A stretch of DNA of 56,382 bases from CAZEBW01 sp964510205 (GTDB lineage Bacteria > Chloroflexota > Anaerolineae > VGOG01). Under the pieces are notes generated by a model. It was not told where the DNA came from. It ran no database searches and saw nothing but the letters and a program-made list of their open reading frames with translations. The DNA lies in NCBI GenBank assembly GCA_964510205.1, contig CAZEBW010000017.1, forward strand, positions 1 to 56,382, read 5' to 3'. This document shows positions 39,725-47,277 of this stretch, one piece after another. Positions within the stretch are counted from its first letter, which is position 1. Each line of letters opens with the position of its first letter. The position numbers and the translations under genes were made by a program.

Positions 39725-41586
39725 TTGCTCCCTCGCTCCGTCTCGACGTGATAGCTCGTTCCTTCGACCTGGACCTCAATCGTTCCGTGTTCGACCATGT
39801 TGTACACCGCTATGCCATAGCCCTGAAACTGCTCGATAGCGCCCTGCACGTCGCACAACGGATCTGCCTCGTTGGTGAGAAAGGCGTGTGTGGGGCTGGT
39901 GGCTTCGACGAACGCGGCGGGATTGTCGTGCAAACACCCGTGATGGTTGGCCTTGAGCAGCTCCACGTCGAGATGTGCAGCGTGGCGCTCCGAAAGGGAC
40001 TGCAGCCCGGCGGGGCCGAGATCGCCGCCGCTGAAAAAGTCAACGCCGGAGCGATTGGAGACAATCACAGTCAGCGAGTTGTTGTCCTCGTTTTCGCCCT
40101 CGAAGCCCGACGCAGGGGGATGAATCACCGCGATGGTCACATTGTCCATCTCGATCACGTCGCCGTCACTGACGTTGACCAGCGGAATCCCCGCACTGTT
40201 GATGTGCTCCATGAGATTGGCGAATTGCTGGTTGTCGGAGGCATATCCAGTGTATAGGAACTGCTCTATCGCAAAGTGGTCAATGACGTCGTCGAAGCCC
40301 CTGAAGTGATCGCCATCCGGATGGGTCAGAATCGCTCGGTGAATGGTCTCGACGCCCAGGCTGGTTAGATGAGCCCTCACGGCATGGCTGGGGTCAAAGG
40401 GACCCGCGTCAATGAGCACGTACTGTTCCGCTTCAGAGCGGATGAGAAGGGCATCACCGTGGTCCAGCTCAATGAACCAAATGGTGTAGGCATCATCGCC
40501 ATCCTCTTCGGAAGGCGCGGTGTAGCTGCGAGTCAGAAGCGGTAGAAATACGTTCATGGAAGCGGTGGGAGGGGTGTCGGGAAAAGATTCGATGTACTCG
40601 AACAACAGGGGCAGCGAGGGGCCAAGATTGTCCGAGGTGTGAGGGTTGCAGTCAGGGTCGGGGTCCGTGACGCAGCCGTCGAACATGCCGTGCCCGGCCC
40701 CTTCCTCACGGACCAGCGCGTCCACCTGGCCCTCGTGGCTCTCGACGTAGGGGCGCATGTCCTCTTGCATGACATCGCACGTCATCCTGCCGGGGTTCAC
40801 CGTGGAGACGTCGTTCTCGCCGCACCACATCCAGAAGCGCGCTCCGAGCAGGGCGTCGTCTGGCGCGTCCCGCAGCGTCGGATAGTCCAGGCCGGAGCAC
40901 CCCGAATCGGCGATGAAGGCCGCAAAAGCCTGACGGTCGGCGCGATCGCGGATCGCCATCGGGAAGCTCTGCGCCGATCCCCTGGAGAAGCCGTGGTAGA
41001 AAACGTCGCTGCCGCCGAGGGGGCAGTGAGCGTACAGATCGTCCAGGACGGTCTGCAAGTTCTGGTAGATGACTTCGTCGCCATCGTACTGATCCGATTG
41101 TGGATCGTAGTATTGCAGCGCCACCAGCGCCCACGAATGCGCCGGCGACGATGCCTGGTACCAGCGATTGAGCATCCACTCGGCGCACCCGCCGGTACCG
41201 TGAAGCGAGACGATGAGCTTGCGATCGGTGACAGTCTCCCAATCGTCGGGGAACAAGGCGAGATAGTAGCGGTTGTCTCCGACGGGGAAGACGCCACCCC
41301 CACGGGCGAAGAGTTCATCGCGAAAGAACGACCAATCGGGGCAGGCGATGGGCACCGTCAGTTCCTCGCTCGAAGCGAGCCATTGGCGACAATCCTCCAT
41401 CGTCGGCTCCCCGGGAGCGGAAGGCGTGGCGGTCGGCGTCGCCGTCGGCTGTGCGGCATGGGCTGGGGTTGCGGTGGCGCCGCTACTTGCACGACGCGCA
41501 GCTCTGGCGCCTCCGTCTCTACAGCCCACCAACAACAGGAGCAAGAGCGCCAGCACTATCAACGGTACACGTTTCGAGTGATCCAT
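39721..41586 (-). CDS. Lipoprotein fusion: alpha/beta-hydrolase plus ComEC-like metallo-beta-lactamase domain
   Basis: 621 residues. Lipobox LLVGC (Cys22), then a Thr-Pro linker. Residues 80-335 are an alpha/beta hydrolase of esterase/depolymerase type with nucleophile Ser201 in GFSRG and a GHGMFDGC His. Residues 366-621 are a metallo-beta-lactamase domain like the ComEC/Rec2 C-terminus, with THPDGDHFRG (422-427) as metal site, then GDLGPAG and NHHG. Between them MNVFLPLLTRSY (344-355) resembles the C-terminal tails of the cohesin proteins. The two halves look joined after a stop codon was lost. Confidence 0.8.
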   Translation of the reverse strand: MDHSKRVPLIVLALLLLLLVGCRDGGARAARRASSGATATPAHAAQPTATPTATPSAPGEPTMEDCRQWLASSEELTVPIACPDWSFFRDELFARGGGVFPVGDNRYYLALFPDDWETVTDRKLIVSLHGTGGCAEWMLNRWYQASSPAHSWALVALQYYDPQSDQYDGDEVIYQNLQTVLDDLYAHCPLGGSDVFYHGFSRGSAQSFPMAIRDRADRQAFAAFIADSGCSGLDYPTLRDAPDDALLGARFWMWCGENDVSTVNPGRMTCDVMQEDMRPYVESHEGQVDALVREEGAGHGMFDGCVTDPDPDCNPHTSDNLGPSLPLLFEYIESFPDTPPTASMNVFLPLLTRSYTAPSEEDGDDAYTIWFIELDHGDALLIRSEAEQYVLIDAGPFDPSHAVRAHLTSLGVETIHRAILTHPDGDHFRGFDDVIDHFAIEQFLYTGYASDNQQFANLMEHINSAGIPLVNVSDGDVIEMDNVTIAVIHPPASGFEGENEDNNSLTVIVSNRSGVDFFSGGDLGPAGLQSLSERHAAHLDVELLKANHHGCLHDNPAAFVEATSPTHAFLTNEADPLCDVQGAIEQFQGYGIAVYNMVEHGTIEVQVEGTSYHVETERGSK

Positions 41587-42009
41587 GATTGTCTCCTTAT
41601 ATTCTCCATGCAGCTTCGTGGCCTACCAAAGCGCCCAGCAAGCAACGATGACTTTCACAATGCCAAGAGCGACGGCTGATGGCTTTGGGCGACCTGCCCC
41701 GTTGGCACTGAAGAAGCGCCTCAACAAACAAAACCGCCTTGGGAACTCTGTAGTGAACCATTCACTCACACAGCCAGCTCCTCAATTCGGTTTGGGTCAA
41801 ACTAGCTCCGGATTTAAGCATGATCATGCCCCGACCTATCTCTCCCCACTCGGGATCTGTGAGCATTCTATCACTTCTTGGCCGGGTTGTCAAGAGCGAG
41901 GCTGGCGCAGGGTGTATTTCACTTTGGGGGCACCCCCTCAAAACCCCCGAAAAGGTCCGCTTGTCCCAAGTATATCCAAGTTTATACCCCTTTTCTATAT
42001 CTTGGTATA
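41587..42009. other. Intergenic region without recognised gene
   Basis: About 420 bases between divergent genes. AT content rises towards 41980-42040. Short open frames on both strands lack ribosome sites and family patterns. The minus-strand promoter of the lipoprotein operon should lie here but no convincing pair of boxes was found. Confidence 0.5.
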
Positions 42010-42038
42010 TGGACATCGCGTCTGTTTTTTGCTATACT
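42010..42038 (+). promoter_or_regulatory. Promoter for CBS-linked M50 protease
   Basis: TGGACA, 17 bases, TATACT, followed by a leader of about 40 bases with AGGGAGG 6 bases before the ATG. Confidence 0.65.
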
Positions 42039-42085
42039 ATGAGGGAGGCGTTGCAGCAAATCTAATTCTACAAGGGAGGTAAATC

Positions 42086-43258
42086 ATGCGTAGTGGTTTT
42101 AGTATAGGCCGAATCTTCGGCATCAACATCCGCATTGACTGGAGCTGGCTGTTCATCTTCTTCTTAGTCACCTGGAATTTGGGCACAGTGTTCGGTCAAT
42201 TTCACCCGCAGTGGGGGACGGGGATGAGATGGGGCATCGCCGTCGTCGCCGCCCTCCTGTTCTTCGGCTCGGTGCTGGCCCACGAGCTGGCCCACTCTTT
42301 GGTAGCCCAAGCGCGGGGTATCCCAGTCCACGACATCACGCTGTTCCTGTTCGGCGGCGTATCCAACATCCAGCGCGAGCCCGACTCTCCACAGGCCGAG
42401 TTCCTGGTGGCTATCCTCGGTCCCATCACCAGCTTCGTCATCGGCGGCATTCTGTTGTGGATCGGCGGCCTCGGCGTTGGCTCGTTGGCCGACTTGTCGG
42501 ACCCCTCTAAAATCATCGGCCAACTGAGCCCGCTGTCCACGCTGCTGCTGTGGCTGGGATCGGTCAACATCACAGTTGGCCTCTTCAACTTGATCCCTGG
42601 CTTCCCGCTGGATGGGGGGCGCGTGCTGCGCTCCATTTTGTGGGCCATGACCGATAGTTTGCGCCGCGCCACCCGCTGGGCTTCGGGCGTCGGACAGGCC
42701 ATTGCTTGGCTGATGATTATCGCCGGCATTTCGATGGTCTTCGGCGCGCGAGTGCCCTTCTTCGGGTCGGGCTTCACCAATGGCCTGTGGCTGGCCTTCA
42801 TCGGCTGGTTCCTCAACAACGCTTCCATCCAGAGCTACCAGCGAGTCATCATTCAGGACATCCTGGAGGGCGTGCCGGTCAAGCGCATGATGCGGTCCAG
42901 TCCGCCGACGTGCGCCCCCGACTGTTCAGTCAGCCGCCTGGTGCACGATCACATCATGGGCACAGATGACCAATCCTTCCCCGTGCTGGACGGCAGCCAC
43001 CTGATGGGAATTGTGACGCTGGAAGACGTGCGCTCGTTGTCTCGCAACGCCTGGGACACCACCACCGTTCGCGAGATCATGACGCCGGCCGACCAACTCA
43101 CCGTGGTGAGCTCAGAAGAAGATGCAGCCGAGGCGCTGAACAAGCTGGCGCAGCGCGACGTACGCCAGTTGCCCGTCTTGGAGGGCAAAGAGTTGGTAGG
43201 GCTGCTGCGCCGCCGGGACATCATCAAGTGGCTGCAACTGCACTCAGAATTGGCGTAG
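42086..43258 (+). CDS. Site-2-type M50 metalloprotease with two CBS domains
   Basis: 390 residues. Membrane helices fill 15-240; HELAH (HExxH) in GSVLAHELAHSLVAQ and the third ligand in PGFPLDGGRVLRS form the zinc site. Two CBS domains follow (about 255-320 and 322-385; IMTPADQLTVVSSEEDAAEAL), which bind adenine nucleotides and tune activity. It probably performs regulated intramembrane proteolysis in response to energy state; the substrate is unknown. Confidence 0.92.
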   Translation: MRSGFSIGRIFGINIRIDWSWLFIFFLVTWNLGTVFGQFHPQWGTGMRWGIAVVAALLFFGSVLAHELAHSLVAQARGIPVHDITLFLFGGVSNIQREPDSPQAEFLVAILGPITSFVIGGILLWIGGLGVGSLADLSDPSKIIGQLSPLSTLLLWLGSVNITVGLFNLIPGFPLDGGRVLRSILWAMTDSLRRATRWASGVGQAIAWLMIIAGISMVFGARVPFFGSGFTNGLWLAFIGWFLNNASIQSYQRVIIQDILEGVPVKRMMRSSPPTCAPDCSVSRLVHDHIMGTDDQSFPVLDGSHLMGIVTLEDVRSLSRNAWDTTTVREIMTPADQLTVVSSEEDAAEALNKLAQRDVRQLPVLEGKELVGLLRRRDIIKWLQLHSELA

Positions 43259-43328
43259 GTTGTTCGAGTAGGCAGAGATTGCCCCTGGGTCGAGATGGAG
43301 ACCGTCCCGGCTCAGGGGCACAACCTAC
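43255..43328 (+). promoter_or_regulatory. Long structured hairpin upstream of pncB
   Basis: GTAGGTTGT pairs with ACAACCTAC (43320-43328), and GCCCCTG (43281-43287) with CAGGGGC (43313-43319). The two helices are continuous on the 3' side, with a 17-base bulge on the 5' side. There is no U-run, so it is not a simple terminator. It may be a control element of the NAD salvage gene that starts 40 bases later. Confidence 0.5.
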
Positions 43329-43367
43329 TTCCATCCCTTCAATTGTTCCCCAAAGAGGTCAAGCGAC

Positions 43368-44915
43368 ATGAAGTCAATCCATCGGCAAACAGCAGAAGGC
43401 ATCTTATTCACCGACGAGTATCAACTGACTATGGCCCAGCTCTACTACCGAATGGGCCTGCACGAGCGGCGCGCCCAGTTCGACCATTTCTTCCGCAGCT
43501 ATCCCAACTACGACACCCATCAGGCCGGCTACTGCATCAACGCCGGCCTGGAGTGGCTGCTGGATTGGATGCAAGAAGCCCACTTTCGAGACCAGGACAT
43601 CGAATACCTGCGCGGTCAAACGGGCCGAACGGGCGCTCGCACCTTCGACGACGATTTCCTGAATTGGCTGCGAGGGAACGGCACGTTCGAGGGCCTCACC
43701 ATGCGGGCCATTCCAGAAGGCCGCGTGGTTCACCCCAACGTGCCGTTGACCGTCGTTCAGGGACCGCTGGCCATGGCCCAAATCCTGGAAACATCGCTCC
43801 TCAACCACCTGAACTATCAGATCCTCATCGCGACCAAAGCCTCGCGCATTCACCAAAGCGCGCGAGGGCGACTGCTGCTGGAATTCGGATTACGCCGCGC
43901 TCAGGAGAGAGGGGCCAACGCCGGCGCCCGCGCCGCTCTCATCGGCGGAGCCGACTTCACCTCCAACGTGGGCATCTCCCACGTGCTGGGCTATCCGCCC
44001 AAAGGCACCCACGCCCACAGCATGGTGCAGGTGTTCATGGCCCTGGGAGAGGGCGAGTTGGACGCTTTTCGCGCCTACGCCGACGTTTATCCCGACGACT
44101 GCCTGCTGCTGGTGGACACCATTGACACGCTGGAAAGCGGCGTTCCCAACGCCATCCAGGTCTTCGAGGAGCTGCGACGCCAGGGCCACGAGCCGCTGGG
44201 CATCCGCCTGGATTCGGGCGACCTGGCCTATCTCGCCATTCAGGCCGCCAAGATGCTGAACGAAGCCGGCTTTCCAGACACGACCATCGTCTTGTCCAAC
44301 CAACTGGACGAGCTGGTCATCTGGCAGATCCTCACCCAGATCCAAGCAGAGGCATCGCGTTACGGCGTTGATCCCGACCATCTCATCAACCGGCTGGTGT
44401 ATGGGGTGGGCACGCGGCTGATCACCTCGGCCGGCGATTCGGCGTTGGACGGCGTCTACAAGCTGGTGGCGGTGCAAGACGAGGGGGAGTGGCTGCCCGC
44501 CATCAAGGTCTCGGAGACGCCGGAAAAGGTGCCCAACCCAGGGCACAAGCACGTCTGGCGGATCTACGACCAGCGGGACAGGGCCACCGCCGACCTTCTC
44601 AGCCTGGACGATGAGGACCCGAGAGAGATGGACCGCATCGTTCTGCATCATCCGACGGCGCACACCACGTATCGTGCGATGCGCCAAGATGAGGTCTCGG
44701 AAATCGAGCCTCTGCTGGTGGAGGTGTTGAAGGAAGGCGAGTTGGTCTACGATCTGCCGTCTATCGAGGAGATGCGCCAGCGCCGCCAAGCGGATCTGAA
44801 ACGGCTGGACCCCGGCGTCAAGCGGCTTATGAACCCGCACATCTACCACGTCTCGCTCACAGAGGGACTGTGGAATCTGAAGCAAGAGCTGATTCAATCG
44901 GCAAAAGGAGGGTGA
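43368..44915 (+). CDS. pncB: Nicotinate phosphoribosyltransferase
   Basis: 515 residues, normal for the long bacterial type. It joins nicotinate to PRPP for NAD salvage. TDEYQLTMAQLYYRMG at the start, the GGADFTSNVGISHVLGYPPKGTHAHSMVQ block with the phosphorylated-His type site, LLVDTIDTLESGVPNA, GIRLDSGDLAYLA and YGVGTRLITS are all present. The universal stress protein gene overlaps its stop. Confidence 0.94.
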   Translation: MKSIHRQTAEGILFTDEYQLTMAQLYYRMGLHERRAQFDHFFRSYPNYDTHQAGYCINAGLEWLLDWMQEAHFRDQDIEYLRGQTGRTGARTFDDDFLNWLRGNGTFEGLTMRAIPEGRVVHPNVPLTVVQGPLAMAQILETSLLNHLNYQILIATKASRIHQSARGRLLLEFGLRRAQERGANAGARAALIGGADFTSNVGISHVLGYPPKGTHAHSMVQVFMALGEGELDAFRAYADVYPDDCLLLVDTIDTLESGVPNAIQVFEELRRQGHEPLGIRLDSGDLAYLAIQAAKMLNEAGFPDTTIVLSNQLDELVIWQILTQIQAEASRYGVDPDHLINRLVYGVGTRLITSAGDSALDGVYKLVAVQDEGEWLPAIKVSETPEKVPNPGHKHVWRIYDQRDRATADLLSLDDEDPREMDRIVLHHPTAHTTYRAMRQDEVSEIEPLLVEVLKEGELVYDLPSIEEMRQRRQADLKRLDPGVKRLMNPHIYHVSLTEGLWNLKQELIQSAKGG

Positions 44916-44917
44916 TG

Positions 44918-45373
44918 ATGTTTCAGAGGATTTTGTTGGCGACGGACGGCTCCCCCCACGCCGAGAGGGCATTGGAGTATGCCAGCGACCTGGCCTTGCG
45001 GGACGAAGCCCAGGTGATCGTGGTGCACGCTTTTCCATCGCTGCCGGCGGCTGGGGCTAGGGGAGATCACGAGCTGGAAGAAAGCATTGAGAAGAGAATC
45101 GTTCCAGCGCGGCAATTGGCGGAACAGGCGGCCGAGGAACTAAGAGAGGCTGGCGTGGACGTGGTGGTCGAAGTCCTGGAGGGCCCCCCGGCCGATGCCA
45201 TCTTGCGGGTAGCCGACGTTCGCCAGTGCGACCTGATTGTGATGGGCAGTCGAGGACGTGGAAAACTGGCCAGCCTGGTCCTGGGGAGCGTAAGCCACGA
45301 CGTACTGGCCCGCGCCAAAGTGCCCGTGCTGGTGGTCAGCGCTCCAGTGAAGGCAAAGCCCGCCCGCCGATGA
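44918..45373 (+). CDS. Universal stress protein (single UspA domain)
   Basis: 151 residues; two ATG codons in a row, the first overlapping the pncB stop by one base. ILLATDGSPHAERALEYA starts the fold, and GSRGRGKLASLVLGSVSHDVLARAKVPVLVV is the ATP-binding G-2x-G-9x-G[ST] motif, so it should bind ATP. Role is general stress survival; the direct target is unknown. Confidence 0.9.
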   Translation: MFQRILLATDGSPHAERALEYASDLALRDEAQVIVVHAFPSLPAAGARGDHELEESIEKRIVPARQLAEQAAEELREAGVDVVVEVLEGPPADAILRVADVRQCDLIVMGSRGRGKLASLVLGSVSHDVLARAKVPVLVVSAPVKAKPARR

Positions 45374-45396
45374 AGTCAGCGGGCTGCAAAACCGCA

Positions 45397-45490
45397 CCCC
45401 ATCAATGGGGCTTTTCCGCCTGACCTGAAAGGTACCGAAAGCCCGATTCATCGGGCGCTGTTTCGTAGCACGGGCACTTCATGCCCGTGC
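45397..45490. terminator. Cluster of three hairpins between convergent genes
   Basis: CCCCAT/ATGGGG followed by CTTTT (45397-45414), GCCCGAT/ATCGGGC (45441-45456) and GCACGGGCA/TGCCCGTGC (45468-45490). They lie between two convergent genes and can stop transcription from both sides. Confidence 0.72.
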
Positions 45491-45500
45491 GGTCTCCGCC

Positions 45501-46142
45501 TCACTTGAGGACAGCCAGATACGCCGCAGCATCCTGCCGGCTGCTCACATCCAGCTTCTGCAAGATGCTGTGAACGTGGTTCTTAACCGTGCCCACCTGG
45601 ATGACCAGGCGGTCTGCGATCTCTTGGTTGGTAAGGCCCTGCCCGATCAGCTCCAGAATCTCGCGCTCGCGCGGGGTCAGATCAGCGGTTTCAGCAACCC
45701 CAGCCTCGATGTCCTCGAACAACTGCGCCCATTCGCTCACCCGCGACATCAGCGCCCCAGCGATCTCGGGGGAAACCAACGCCTGGCCACGATGTACGGT
45801 GCGAATGTGTTCCAGCAGGGCGTCTACCGAATTATCTTTGAGGACGTATCCATCCGCGCCCGCTTCAACGTAGCGAAGAACTTGCTCCTTCGTCTCACTC
45901 AAGCCCAAGGCCAGAATTTTCACCGAGGGATCGGTCTCATTGAGAGCCTGGATGAGCTTCAGCGCCCCGTCATCGGGCAGCCGGGTGCTCACCAATACAA
46001 TATCACTTTCTGTGGCCCGATCTAGGGCCTCGTCAACAGAAGTAGCCCGCCCGACGACCTCGATGTCTGGTTCATCTTCCAGGACCGAGGCGATCACATT
46101 GCACATGAGGGAAATCTCATTGACCAGGAGTACACGAATCAT
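45501..46142 (-). CDS. LuxR-type response regulator with degenerate receiver
   Basis: 213 residues from the ATG behind AAAGGTG. Receiver domain 1-120 and LuxR helix-turn-helix 147-205 (LTPREREILELIGQGLTNQEIADRLVIQVGTVKNHVHSIL). The position of the phosphorylated Asp is Ser52 (DIVLVSTRLP), and the acidic pair is Asn8-Glu9 (VNEI). The Lys of GYVLKD is kept. Normal phosphorylation is thus unlikely; regulation by protein contact or a ligand is more probable. No histidine kinase is adjacent. Confidence 0.87.
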   Translation of the reverse strand: MIRVLLVNEISLMCNVIASVLEDEPDIEVVGRATSVDEALDRATESDIVLVSTRLPDDGALKLIQALNETDPSVKILALGLSETKEQVLRYVEAGADGYVLKDNSVDALLEHIRTVHRGQALVSPEIAGALMSRVSEWAQLFEDIEAGVAETADLTPREREILELIGQGLTNQEIADRLVIQVGTVKNHVHSILQKLDVSSRQDAAAYLAVLK

Positions 46143-46316
46143 CACGCACCTTTCCACCGTATTTTCGATGGCGGGCATCAGCACCTGAGAAAAGTTGCTC
46201 AAGAGGAGCGTCCCGCCCCGTCCGGGTGGCGGGGACGCCACCCGTTAGCAGGGTTTTCTCATCTACTGATTATACAGCCTTTAGTTTGATAATGCAAATA
46301 AGGAAAGGGTAAAACT

Positions 46317-47273
46317 ATGTTAGAGCATATCCTCGTTCCCTTGGATGGATCTTCCCTGGCCGAGTGCGTGCTGCCCCACGCGGTGGCGCTGGCCCAGGCG
46401 TTCGAGGCCCGGGTCACCTTGCTGCGGACAGTGGAGCGCGTGGGTCCTGCCAATCGAAACCGGGCCATTGACCCGCTGAACTGGCACATGCGCAAATCGG
46501 AGACCGAGGCCTATCTGGATGAGGTGGCAGACCGTCTGCAGGGAGCCGGTCTGCAGACGGATCAGGCCGTCGTACAGGGCAAACCCGCCGACAGCATCAT
46601 TGATTTCGCACGCCACCAGGACGTGGATTTGGTTGTTCTGAGCAGCCACGGACGGGGCGGCCTCAGCGGGTGGAACATCGGCAGTGTGGTGCAAAAAGTC
46701 ATCCTGCGATCCTACACGCCAACCATGATCGTGCGCGCTTACCGGCCGGTCACCGAGGAGCTGACCGGCTTGCGCTACCAACGGCTGCTGGTTCCTCTCG
46801 ACGGCTCGCAGCGGGCCGAGTGCATCCTGCCGCTCGCCACGAATCTGGCCGGTTTCCATCAGTGCCGGCTTCTGCTGGCCCACGTGGTAGGCCGACCAGA
46901 AGTGCCCCGCCGCGCCCCGCTCACCCAGGAGGAAGCCGAACTGATAGACCAGATCACCGAGCGCAATCGGCAAAAAGGGGAGCGGTACCTGGAAGAACTG
47001 AAGTCCCGCCTCTCCGGAGACGTCGAGACCCACCTGCTGGTCAGCGAGAACCCCGCCCTGACGTTGCACCAGTTGGTGGAGAAAGAGGGTGCGGATCTGG
47101 TCTTGTTGGCAGCGCATGGCTATTCCGGCGAGGTGCAATGGCCATACGGCAGCGTGGCCCTCAACTTCATCGCCTACGGCACCACGCCGCTGCTGATCAT
47201 GCAAGATATCTCCGAAGAAGAAAGAGAACCGACGCCGGCCGAGAAAGCCGCCAGCGAATCGCGGGGTCATTAA
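46317..47273 (+). CDS. Tandem universal stress protein
   Basis: 318 residues, two UspA domains (about 1-145 and 155-300). Domain 1: ILVPLDGSSLAECVLPHA and SSHGRGGLSGWNIGSVVQKVI. Domain 2: LLVPLDGSQRAECILPLA and AAHGYSGEVQWPYGSVALNFI. Both keep the ATP-loop shape, though domain 2 has Y/E changes. Divergent from the response regulator gene and 4 bases before the glucan synthase gene. Confidence 0.9.
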   Translation: MLEHILVPLDGSSLAECVLPHAVALAQAFEARVTLLRTVERVGPANRNRAIDPLNWHMRKSETEAYLDEVADRLQGAGLQTDQAVVQGKPADSIIDFARHQDVDLVVLSSHGRGGLSGWNIGSVVQKVILRSYTPTMIVRAYRPVTEELTGLRYQRLLVPLDGSQRAECILPLATNLAGFHQCRLLLAHVVGRPEVPRRAPLTQEEAELIDQITERNRQKGERYLEELKSRLSGDVETHLLVSENPALTLHQLVEKEGADLVLLAAHGYSGEVQWPYGSVALNFIAYGTTPLLIMQDISEEEREPTPAEKAASESRGH

Positions 47274-47277
47274 GGCC

